In this document: one piece after another, positions 7,895 to 15,017 of the stretch
How positions within the stretch are numbered: the first letter of the stretch is position 1
How the letters are laid out: each line of letters starts with the position of its first letter
NCBI GenBank assembly: GCA_016201085.1
Contig: JACQDO010000334.1
Location: 1 to 15,999, forward strand
DNA from: Hyphomicrobiales bacterium
Lineage (GTDB): Bacteria; Pseudomonadota; Alphaproteobacteria; Rhizobiales; Xanthobacteraceae
Direction of reading: 5' to 3'
Length of the DNA stretch: 15,999 nucleotides
Notes under the pieces: model-generated
What the model saw: only the letters and a program-made list of their open reading frames with translations
The model's database searches: none
What the model was told of the DNA's origin: nothing
Made by a program: the position numbers and the translations under genes

Positions 7895-7915
7895 TTCAAG
7901 TCCGCATGAATTTCG

Positions 7916-8113
7916 TTACAGGCGCTCGGGGGCGTTCTTGATTGTCTTGAGCCAGGCCGTCGACGAGCTGCGCACCCATTCCTCGGCTTGGCTCTTGGCA
8001 TCGAAGCCACTGACAAAATGCATGCTCTGACCGTCGGAAATGCGCACGCGCCAGCCGCTGCCGATCGGCATGGCGACGATTTCAAACGACGGAGCCGCGG
8101 AGTTCGTATTCAT
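7916..8113 (-). CDS. Small hypothetical protein (65 aa)
   Basis: I do not recognise a named family, though the pattern resembles small rhizobial proteins with GWRVR-, FxS/GFxxxxEAxxW- and SxxWL-type blocks: here GSGWRVRIS, FVSGFDAKSQAEEWVRSSSTAWL. It is probably a small soluble alpha/beta protein. The reading frame remains open upstream to 8257, but that part (rich in Arg and Ile, running over intergenic-looking sequence) does not look coding, so ATG at 8113 is chosen. The ribosome site is weak (CCGGGCA). The stop is 21 bases upstream of the glycosyltransferase start, which suggests a two-gene operon. The function is unknown. Confidence 0.68.
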   Translation of the reverse strand: MNTNSAAPSFEIVAMPIGSGWRVRISDGQSMHFVSGFDAKSQAEEWVRSSSTAWLKTIKNAPERL

Positions 8114-8162
8114 TGCCCGGCATATATACAAATTTCTTAAAATCGTTCCAGCGCACCGAAGT

Positions 8163-8186
8163 GGTAAACGTCGTTCAGCGTTAACC
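8163..8186. repeat. Imperfect hairpin downstream of frmA
   Basis: GGTAAACG and CGTTAACC form 8-base arms with one mismatch around an 8-base loop. It lies in the 106-base gap between the end of frmA and the small downstream gene. It may end frmA transcription, but no T-run follows in the frmA direction. Confidence 0.3.
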
Positions 8187-8219
8187 GGGCACGACCCGAT
8201 TCGAATAATCCGAATGGTA

Positions 8220-9332
8220 TCAATAGACCACCACCGACCGGATCGATTTGCCGTCATGCATAAGCTCGAAGGCGTCGTTAATCTTATCGAGCGGCATGGT
8301 GTGGGTGATCAGATCGTCGATGTTGATCTTGCCGTCCATGTACCAGTCGACAATCTTCGGCACGTCGGTGCGTCCGCGCGCGCCGCCGAAGGCTGTGCCC
8401 TTCCAGACGCGGCCGGTCACCAGCTGGAACGGCCGCGTGGCGATTTCCTGGCCAAAACCCGCCACGCCGATGATGATGCTCTCGCCCCAGCCGCGGTGGC
8501 AGCACTCCAGCGCCTGACGCATGACCTGCACATTGCCGATGCATTCGAAAGAAAAATCCGCGCCACCGCCGGTGAGGTCGATCACCGCCTGCACCACTTT
8601 GTCGGCGCCAACCTCGTTCGGATTGACGAAATACGTCATGCCGAATTTCCTCGCCATGTCGACGCGAGCCGGATTGGGATCGATACCGACGATCTTATCG
8701 GCGCCGACCATGCGGGCGCCCTGCACGACGTTGAGCCCGATGCCGCCGAGGCCAAACACCGCGACATTGGCGCCCGGCAATACTTTGGCGGTGTTGATGA
8801 CGGCGCCGATGCCGGTGGTGACGCCGCAGCCGATGTAGCAGATCTTGTCGAAGGGCGCGTCCTCGCGCACTTTCGCGATGGCGATTTCCGGCAGCACGGT
8901 GAAGTTGGCGAAGGTCGAGCAGCCCATGTAGTGGAACACCGGATCGCCGTCGCAGCGAAAGCGGGATGTGCCGTCCGGCATCAGCCCTTTGCCTTGCGTG
9001 GCGCGGATGGCGGTGCACAAGTTGGAGCGGCGTGACAGGCAGGTTTTGCATTGCCGGCATTCCGGCGTGTAGAGCGGGATGACGTGATCGCCGGGCTTCA
9101 CGCTGGTCACGCCTGCTCCGATCTCGCGCACCACGCCGGCGCCTTCATGGCCGAGGATGGCCGGGAAGATGCCTTCCGGATCGGCGCCCGACAGCGTGTA
9201 GGCGTCGGTGTGACAGACGCCGGTGGCCATGATCTCGACCAGCAGCTCACCGGCCTTTGGCCCTTCGACGTCAATGGTCTCGATGGTGAGCGGCTCACCG
9301 GCTTTCCAGGCGACCGCGGCGCGCGTTTGCAT
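8220..9332 (-). CDS. frmA: S-(hydroxymethyl)glutathione dehydrogenase / class III alcohol dehydrogenase
   Basis: Zinc- and NAD-dependent enzyme that oxidises S-(hydroxymethyl)glutathione to S-formylglutathione in the glutathione pathway of formaldehyde detoxification; the class also reduces S-nitrosoglutathione. It is cytoplasmic. The 370 residues match the family over the whole length. Catalytic zinc ligands are Cys40, His62 and Cys169, with Glu63 adjacent. Structural zinc ligands are Cys92, Cys95, Cys98 and Cys106. The NAD fold has GLGGIG at 194-199, then IDPNPAR. The class III mark [17 protein letters not shown] is present, with Arg110 at the place of the glutathione-binding Arg of human class III. 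ATG at 9332 has a strong AGGAGG 5 bases upstream. No fghA (S-formylglutathione hydrolase) or frmR neighbour is seen. The upstream gap is nearly filled by a palindromic repeat element. Confidence 0.97.
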   Translation of the reverse strand: MQTRAAVAWKAGEPLTIETIDVEGPKAGELLVEIMATGVCHTDAYTLSGADPEGIFPAILGHEGAGVVREIGAGVTSVKPGDHVIPLYTPECRQCKTCLSRRSNLCTAIRATQGKGLMPDGTSRFRCDGDPVFHYMGCSTFANFTVLPEIAIAKVREDAPFDKICYIGCGVTTGIGAVINTAKVLPGANVAVFGLGGIGLNVVQGARMVGADKIVGIDPNPARVDMARKFGMTYFVNPNEVGADKVVQAVIDLTGGGADFSFECIGNVQVMRQALECCHRGWGESIIIGVAGFGQEIATRPFQLVTGRVWKGTAFGGARGRTDVPKIVDWYMDGKINIDDLITHTMPLDKINDAFELMHDGKSIRSVVVY

Positions 9333-9337
9333 GGTGT

Positions 9338-9343
9338 CCTCCT
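9338..9343 (-). promoter_or_regulatory. Strong ribosome binding site of frmA
   Basis: AGGAGG on the minus strand, 5 bases before the ATG at 9332. It fixes the start and lies just outside the palindromic repeat element, whose edge is at about 9355. Confidence 0.85.
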
Positions 9344-9424
9344 GGACTCTCCTTTGTCATGCCCGAGCTTGTCCTGGGCATCCACGTCTTTCTTGCGTTC
9401 AGTAAAGCAAGGCGTGGATGGCAT

Positions 9425-9452
9425 GCGCAACTCGGACTGGTCCGAGTTGCGC
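9425..9452. repeat. Perfect inverted repeat, 13-bp arms, 2-base centre
   Basis: GCGCAACTCGGAC and its exact reverse complement are separated only by TG. This is strong dyad symmetry within the larger palindromic element, and could be a cruciform, hairpin or protein-binding site. Confidence 0.85.
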
Positions 9453-9468
9453 CAAAGTTATTGACAGA

Positions 9469-9494
9469 CACAAGTCGGGTATACCCGACTTGTG
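9469..9494. repeat. Perfect 26-bp palindrome
   Basis: Half-site CACAAGTCGGGTA is followed at once by its exact reverse complement, with no spacer. It lies 36 bases upstream of the acyl-CoA dehydrogenase start and 3 bases after a TTGACA hexamer (9461-9466) that lacks a well-spaced -10 box. It is part of the larger element. Confidence 0.85.
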
Positions 9495-9529
9495 GCGACA
9501 AGCCCGGCCATGACGGATAAATTGATCGA

Positions 9530-10696
9530 ATGGACTTCTCGTTCTCTCCCGAGCAACAGGCGATCCGCAGCGCGATCGAGAAGCTGTGCGCGCGTTTCGG
9601 CGACGACTATTGGCTGGCCAAGGACCGCGACGGCGGCTTCCCGCACGACTTCCACCGCGCCTTCGCCGCCGACGGCTGGCTCGGCATCGCCATGCCCCAA
9701 GCTTATGGCGGCGCTGGGCTGGGTGTTACCGACGCGGCGATCATGATGCAGACCGTGGCGGAATCCGGCGCCGGCCTGTCGGGGGCCTCGGCGTTGCACA
9801 TGAACATCTTCGGGCTCAATCCCGTCGTCATGTTCGGCAGCGAGGAACAGAAGAAGCGCATGCTGCCGCCGCTGATCGCCGGCAAGGACAAGGCCTGCTT
9901 TGCCGTCACCGAGCCGGACGCCGGGCTCGATACGCTCAACCTGAAGACCAAGGCGGTGCGGCGGGGCGACACGTATGTGCTGAGCGGCCAGAAGATCTGG
10001 ATATCGACGGCGCAGGTGGCGAACAAGATGCTGATCCTGGCGCGCACCACGCCGCTTGCGCAGGTGAAGAAGAAGACCGAAGGCCTGAGCCTGTTCTACA
10101 CCGCGCTCGATCGCAGCTTCATCGACGTGCGCGATATCCCGAAGATGGGGCGTCGCGCGGTCGACTCCAATGAATTGTTTATCGAGTCATTGCCGGTGCC
10201 GGTGACCGACCGCATCGGCGAGGCGGGAAAAGGCTTCGACTACATCCTGCACGGCATGAACGTCGAGCGCATCTTGATCGCGGCGGAAGCGATCGGGCTC
10301 GGCCGCGCCGCGCTGCGCAAGGCCGCCGCTTATGCCGGCGAGCGCCGCGTGTTTGGCCGCGTCATCGGGCAGAATCAGGCGATCCAGCATCCGCTGGCGA
10401 AATGCTGGATGGAACTGGAAGCCGCCAACCTGATGACGTTCAAGGCCGCTTCGCTCTACGACCGCGGCGCGCCTTGTGCGGCGGAAGCCAATGCCGCGAA
10501 ATATCTCGGCGCCGAGGCGGCCTTTGCGGCCTGCGAGGCCGCGGTCATGACGCATGGCGGCATGGGTTATGCCAAGGAATTCCATGTCGAGCGATACTTG
10601 CGCGAGGTGATGATCGCGCGGCTGGCGCCGGTCAGCCCGCAGCTCATCCTCTGCTTCATCGCCGAGAAGGTGCTGGGGCTGCCGAAGTCGTATTAA
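9530..10696 (+). CDS. Acyl-CoA dehydrogenase
   Basis: FAD enzyme that introduces the alpha,beta double bond into an acyl-CoA thioester and passes electrons to electron-transfer flavoprotein. The 388 residues show the full fold: N-terminal helical domain, middle beta domain with FAVTEPDAGLDT and GQKIWISTAQ, C-terminal helical domain with RRVFGRVIGQNQAIQHPLA and THGGMGYAKEFHVERYLRE. The residue matching the catalytic Glu of medium-chain enzymes (Glu376) is not Glu: the region reads RLAPVSPQ. Instead Glu246 in GMNVERILIA aligns with the catalytic Glu254 of isovaleryl-CoA dehydrogenase, so the enzyme is probably active on a branched-chain, long-chain or unusual acyl-CoA. ATG at 9530 has a weak ribosome site. 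It is divergent from frmA. No electron-transfer flavoprotein or CoA ligase gene is adjacent, so the substrate stays open. Confidence 0.94.
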   Translation: MDFSFSPEQQAIRSAIEKLCARFGDDYWLAKDRDGGFPHDFHRAFAADGWLGIAMPQAYGGAGLGVTDAAIMMQTVAESGAGLSGASALHMNIFGLNPVVMFGSEEQKKRMLPPLIAGKDKACFAVTEPDAGLDTLNLKTKAVRRGDTYVLSGQKIWISTAQVANKMLILARTTPLAQVKKKTEGLSLFYTALDRSFIDVRDIPKMGRRAVDSNELFIESLPVPVTDRIGEAGKGFDYILHGMNVERILIAAEAIGLGRAALRKAAAYAGERRVFGRVIGQNQAIQHPLAKCWMELEAANLMTFKAASLYDRGAPCAAEANAAKYLGAEAAFAACEAAVMTHGGMGYAKEFHVERYLREVMIARLAPVSPQLILCFIAEKVLGLPKSY

Positions 10697-10726
10697 TAAG
10701 CGCGCGCGAGTGTAATGCCTAAGAAT

Positions 10727-11872
10727 CTAGCTAATGGTTTTCACTACTTCATCTGCAACAAAAACCATCGGGCGTTGATCGCCGCTACTCGGCTTCAATA
10801 TCTTCGCATCGATTAGATGCGCGATGTTATTCTTTGCTGCATTGTAAGAAATTGTGAGCCTATTTGCAGCATATGGGATCGAGATTGCGGGATGTTCAAA
10901 GAGCAGATCGATCAAGCGTCCCAACAGGGCGGATGAACGAGCACGCTGGATTTTCTCATAATAATTATTTTGTAGGCTTTGCAAGGCCTGCGCTCTCGCG
11001 ATCGCATCGTTGCAAGTTTCCTCGATCCCCACGAGGAAAAATTCAATCCATCGTTCCCAATGCCCTTTCTGGCTGATCGTCAGCATATGGTCGATATAGG
11101 CATTGTAATGACTCTCGAAGTAGCTGCTAAGATAAAGGAGCGGCTGTGAAATCTCTTTTCGCGCGCACAGTATGAGAGGTATCAGCAGCCGCCCGACCCG
11201 ACCATTGCCATCTGGGAATGGATGGATTGCTTCAAACTGATAATGAATCAACGCGAGTTGAATAAGAGTGGGAAGTTCGGATTTTGTGTTATTGATATAT
11301 TTCTCTAAAGCGGACATCGCTTGATCCACCTCGTGCGGTGGCGGCGGAACATAGCGTGCATTTTCAATGAGTGTGGCGCCGATCCAATTTTGATCCCTCC
11401 TAAATTCGCCCGGAACAATATTTGCTCCGCGATTGGATTGAACATTGGTGAGCAAGATCCCGTGAACATCTTTGATCATACGAGATGAAATAGGTAGCTC
11501 ATCGAGACGTTTCAGCGAATACTCGAGAGCCCGCACATAATTGAGAACCTCGCGCGCGTCTCCGGGAGCTCGCGTTGTTTCCTCATCCACCTCAAAAAGC
11601 AGAAGTTGAGTGAGCGTCGTTACGGTGCCTTCGATTTTTGACGAAGCGACAGCTTCCCGCCGCATGAAAGGCCGGATGAGGAGATAGGGATTAGGCAATA
11701 TGCGCCCGATTCCACTGAGCTCTCCGAGCGCACGTTCTGCTCGTGCAAGCAAAGGAACCAGTGGAGCCAAGTCGAGCGCGGATGGCGGCAATGGGTTGGG
11801 ATGAAACGCTAAGCCTTTGATGGTGGGGACCAGTTTCCCTGTTCTCGTATCCGTAAAGTCTTCGGCATCCAT
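10727..11872 (-). CDS. Class II Fic-domain AMP-transferase (SoFic-like)
   Basis: Predicted to transfer AMP from ATP to Ser, Thr or Tyr of target proteins; targets unknown. From the ATG at 11872 it has 381 residues. The N-terminal Fic_N-type helical region carries the class II inhibitory motif SSKIEG (Ser77 to Gly82, with Glu81 as the self-inhibiting Glu). The Fic motif is complete: HPFPDGNGRVGR at 217-228 with catalytic His217. The tail (LIDLLFEHPAISIPYAANRL onward) looks like a winged helix, as in Shewanella SoFic. An in-frame TTG lies 12 bases upstream at 11884, but the ATG with GGAA before it is preferred. Sampled 60-base rows are 42-48% GC, against about 68% in a row of obgE, so recent acquisition is likely. 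No antitoxin-like small gene is adjacent, which fits in-cis inhibition. It converges with the acyl-CoA dehydrogenase gene. Confidence 0.93.
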   Translation of the reverse strand: MDAEDFTDTRTGKLVPTIKGLAFHPNPLPPSALDLAPLVPLLARAERALGELSGIGRILPNPYLLIRPFMRREAVASSKIEGTVTTLTQLLLFEVDEETTRAPGDAREVLNYVRALEYSLKRLDELPISSRMIKDVHGILLTNVQSNRGANIVPGEFRRDQNWIGATLIENARYVPPPPHEVDQAMSALEKYINNTKSELPTLIQLALIHYQFEAIHPFPDGNGRVGRLLIPLILCARKEISQPLLYLSSYFESHYNAYIDHMLTISQKGHWERWIEFFLVGIEETCNDAIARAQALQSLQNNYYEKIQRARSSALLGRLIDLLFEHPAISIPYAANRLTISYNAAKNNIAHLIDAKILKPSSGDQRPMVFVADEVVKTIS

Positions 11873-11885
11873 GGCAGGTTCCAAC

Positions 11886-11908
11886 CCAATTGCGTTAAGT
11901 GCAATTGG
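11886..11908. promoter_or_regulatory. Inverted repeat in the fic leader (CCAATTGC / GCAATTGG)
   Basis: Perfect 8-base arms around 7 bases, 14 bases upstream of the fic ATG. It shares the GCAATT core with a second inverted repeat 8 bases further upstream. It may be an operator or an RNA hairpin close to the ribosome site. Confidence 0.5.
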
Positions 11909-11915
11909 TCCTTAT

Positions 11916-11947
11916 GAATTGCATTATTCAGCTTATAAATGCAATTC
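11916..11947. promoter_or_regulatory. Inverted repeat over the probable fic promoter
   Basis: GAATTGCATT (11916-11925) and AATGCAATTC (11938-11947) are perfect 10-base arms around 12 bases. On the minus strand the loop holds TATAAG (5 of 6 to the -10 consensus), so a protein bound to this repeat would cover a likely fic promoter. The -35 match is weak. Confidence 0.5.
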
Positions 11948-12001
11948 GCAACTCATAAACCATTGATTTATCTCACAATTGAGTACACCATATATACTAT
12001 C

Positions 12002-13033
<1,032 letters not shown>

Positions 13034-13049
13034 TTACGACAGAATTGCA

Positions 13050-13080
13050 GGAATAAATCTGACCTAAGGCCGATCTAGTC
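13050..13080 (+). promoter_or_regulatory. Candidate ECF-type promoter of the metallophosphoesterase/sigma operon
   Basis: GGAATAAA (13050-13057) resembles the GGAA-type -35 element read by many ECF sigma factors. A -10 element would fall at about 13071-13080 (CGATCTAGTC), followed by a leader of roughly 30 bases. Since the operon encodes its own ECF factor, self-activation would be typical. The -10 match is weak and this is inference from one site. Confidence 0.35.
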
Positions 13081-13111
13081 CCTGAAAGCAGGAATCACAG
13101 GGAGGACAGCC

Positions 13112-14053
13112 ATGACGACGCATGATCACGACCACGGCGAAGGCCCCAGCCGGCGCAAGGTGCTGGAATGCATGACCTGGGCCGGTACTGGGGTGCTGTG
13201 GACTATCTCCGGCGGGGTTCCGCACTCGCTTGGCATCATCGATGAGGCGCTGGCGGCCGACGCCAAGGGGCTGACCTTTCTGCAGATCAGCGACAGCCAT
13301 ATGGGTTTCGACAAGCCGGCCAATCCCAATGTCAAGAGCACGCTGGAAGAGGCGATCGGACGGATCAAGGCACTGCCGGCCAAGCCCGCCTTCATGATCC
13401 ACACCGGCGACATCACGCATCTGTCGAAGGTTAAGGAATTCGACGATGCCGAGCAGATCATTTCGCAGGCCAAGCTCGACGTGAACTACGTGCCGGGCGA
13501 GCACGACATCATCGATCCCGAGATCAAGCTCTACAAGGAGCGCTATGGCCGCGGCGCCAAGGGGCCGGGCTATTACAGCTTCGACGCCAACGGCGTGCAC
13601 TTCATGGGTCTGGTCAATGTAGCTGCGCTCAAGGCCGGCGGCATGGGTAGCCTCGGCGACGAGCAGCTCGCCTGGATCGAAGCCGATCTGAAAGGCCGCT
13701 CTACTTCGACACCGATCGTGGTGTTCGCGCATATCCCGCTGTGGACGGTCTATCCGCAGTGGGGCTGGGGCACCGAGGACAGCGAGCGCGCGCTTAGCTA
13801 CATGAAGCGCTTCGGCTCGGTCACCGTGCTCAACGGCCACATCCATCAGGTGATGCAGAAGGTCGAGGGCAACGTCACCTTCCACACCGCACGCTCGACC
13901 GCCTTCCCGCAACCGGCGCCTGGTTCGGCGCCGTCGGCCGGCCCGCTGAAGGTGACGGACGACAAACTGCGAACGATGCTGGGCATCGCCAGCATCGCGT
14001 TCGAGCAGGGCGATCAGCGCCTCGCCATCGTCGACACGCCGCTGGCGAGCTGA
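13112..14053 (+). CDS. Exported calcineurin-like metallophosphoesterase
   Basis: Predicted periplasmic two-metal phosphoesterase; the substrate is unknown. The 313 residues start with a His-rich tip (HDHDH at residues 4-8), then a twin-arginine type signal (SRRKVLE at 13-19 and a hydrophobic run to about 40), suggesting export in folded, metal-loaded form. The metal-binding motifs follow in order: D61-S-H63, G99-D100, GEHD at 129-132, His207 (VVFAHIPLW), GHIH at 242-245. The third motif is normally GNHD, so the usual metal-ligand Asn is Glu here. ATG at 13112 has GGGAGGA 6 bases upstream. It is the first gene of a compact operon: the cupredoxin gene starts 8 bases after its stop. Co-transcription with a sigma/anti-sigma pair points to an envelope stress role. 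Confidence 0.9.
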   Translation: MTTHDHDHGEGPSRRKVLECMTWAGTGVLWTISGGVPHSLGIIDEALAADAKGLTFLQISDSHMGFDKPANPNVKSTLEEAIGRIKALPAKPAFMIHTGDITHLSKVKEFDDAEQIISQAKLDVNYVPGEHDIIDPEIKLYKERYGRGAKGPGYYSFDANGVHFMGLVNVAALKAGGMGSLGDEQLAWIEADLKGRSTSTPIVVFAHIPLWTVYPQWGWGTEDSERALSYMKRFGSVTVLNGHIHQVMQKVEGNVTFHTARSTAFPQPAPGSAPSAGPLKVTDDKLRTMLGIASIAFEQGDQRLAIVDTPLAS

Positions 14054-14061
14054 GGACCGTC

Positions 14062-14409
14062 ATGAACTTTGGAAAAAACATCGCGCTTGGCGCGATCGGG
14101 CTGGCCGTTGTCGCTGCAATCGCGATCGGTCCGGTGCGAGCCGAAGAGGTCGAAGTGAAGATCGACAACTTCGTCTACAATCCGCAGACCCTCACGGTGA
14201 AAGCCGGAACCACCGTGACCTGGGTCAACCACGATGACATTCCGCACACCGCGACCTCGAAGACCGGCGTGTTCCGTTCGAAGGCGCTCGATACCGACGA
14301 CAAGTTCTCGTTCACATTCGCGACAGCGGGAACGTTCCCGTATTTCTGCGCCTTGCATCCGCACATGACCGGGACGATTGTGGTGGAGGCGGGCAGCGGC
14401 AAATCGTGA
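14062..14409 (+). CDS. Small periplasmic cupredoxin (amicyanin-like)
   Basis: Type 1 copper protein for one-electron transfer in the periplasm. The 115 residues comprise a Sec signal peptide (about 1-27, ending GPVRA before EEVEV) and a single cupredoxin domain. Copper ligands are visible: His62 (DIPHTA), then Cys96, His99 and Met102 in YFCALHPHM; the C-x2-H-x2-M spacing matches amicyanin and pseudoazurin-type loops. ATG at 14062 has GAGGA upstream overlapping the previous stop. The last bases overlap the GTG start of the sigma factor gene (GTGA). No methylamine dehydrogenase genes are near, so an amicyanin role in methylamine oxidation is unlikely; the redox partner may be the co-transcribed phosphoesterase or something encoded elsewhere. 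Confidence 0.92.
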   Translation: MNFGKNIALGAIGLAVVAAIAIGPVRAEEVEVKIDNFVYNPQTLTVKAGTTVTWVNHDDIPHTATSKTGVFRSKALDTDDKFSFTFATAGTFPYFCALHPHMTGTIVVEAGSGKS

Positions 14410-15017
14410 GCGGCATCGAACGATACGCTTTTCGCCAAGCCGAGACCTCAGCGATGGCCGGTGACGCGGCGGAGTGGAACGATGGCAGCAAGGCCGAGCG
14501 CTTCAAGGCGCTCGCGCTGCCGCATCTCGACGCGCTCTATACGCTGGCGCGCTATCTGATGCGCGGCGCGAACGAGGCCGACGACGCGGTACAGGAATGT
14601 TACCTGCGCGCCTTCTGCCACTTCGATACTTTTCGCGGCGGACCGATCAAGCCCTGGCTGCTCGCTATCCTGCGCAATGTCTGCCACGCCGCTTACGCCG
14701 GCAACAGCCGGCTGGTCTATGCCGATACCACCGAGCCCGATGACGCGCAGGTGACGCCGGTCTGGCGCGACAACAGCGAGACTCCGGAGCAGGCGGTACT
14801 GCGACGCCATGATTCCGAAACCATTCGCCGGCTGATCGACGAACTGCCGGCGGAATTCCGCGAGGTGATCGTGCTGCGCGAGATCAACGAGCTGTCCTAT
14901 CGCGACATTGCCACAGTGATCGAGGCGCCGATCGGGACGGTAATGTCGCGGCTGGCGCGCGCACGCGAGACGCTGCGCAAGGCCTGGCTGGCAGCCGAAG
15001 GGGGCACGCTTCCATGA
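14406..15017 (+). CDS. ECF-type RNA polymerase sigma factor
   Basis: Directs RNA polymerase to a small stress regulon once released from its anti-sigma factor. The 203 residues contain region 2 at about 33-100 (LDALYTLARYLMRGANEADD, then AVQECYLRAF and PWLLAILRNVCH) and region 4 at about 139-193 (LPAEFREVIVLREINELSYR, then IGTVMSRLARARETLRKA), with no region 1.1 or 3. The chosen GTG start overlaps the cupredoxin stop by 4 bases, consistent with translational coupling; ATG at 14454 is an alternative 16 codons in, before region 2. Its stop overlaps the ATG of the anti-sigma gene (ATGA). Its targets probably include its own operon. I cannot assign a numbered ECF group by eye. Confidence 0.94.
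   Translation: MSGIERYAFRQAETSAMAGDAAEWNDGSKAERFKALALPHLDALYTLARYLMRGANEADDAVQECYLRAFCHFDTFRGGPIKPWLLAILRNVCHAAYAGNSRLVYADTTEPDDAQVTPVWRDNSETPEQAVLRRHDSETIRRLIDELPAEFREVIVLREINELSYRDIATVIEAPIGTVMSRLARARETLRKAWLAAEGGTLP

Larger units (their letters stand above)
9355..9515. repeat. Nested palindromic REP/MITE-like element between frmA and the acyl-CoA dehydrogenase gene
   Basis: The outer arms 9355-9373 (TGTCATGCCCGAGCTTGTC) and 9497-9515 match as inverted repeats at about 16 of 19 positions. Inside lies a second inverted pair: CATCCACG (9379-9386) with CGTGGATG (9413-9420), reinforced by CTTGC (9392-9396) with GCAAG (9407-9411). Between that hairpin and the right outer arm stand two further perfect palindromes (9425-9452 and 9469-9494). 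No protein is encoded. The outer sequence matches my memory of a repeat that is scattered in Bradyrhizobium-type genomes; that identity is recall, while the symmetry is visible directly. Confidence 0.8.

Noticed and set aside
8040..9035. Open frame of 331 codons on the plus strand
   Set aside because: It is antisense to frmA, whose protein matches its family throughout; the antisense product has a shadow-type composition.
9461..9485. Sigma-70 promoter from TTGACA and TATACC inside the palindromic element
   Set aside because: The spacer is only 13 bases and the second hexamer is the centre of a palindrome, so the match is probably incidental.
11873..12001. Small antitoxin gene (FicA-like) before fic
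   Set aside because: No open frame with a start and an inhibitory helix motif fits; the inhibitory SxxxEG motif is inside the Fic protein itself.
13064..13912. Open frame of 282 codons on the minus strand
   Set aside because: It is antisense to the metallophosphoesterase gene, which has all five metal motifs and a strong ribosome site.
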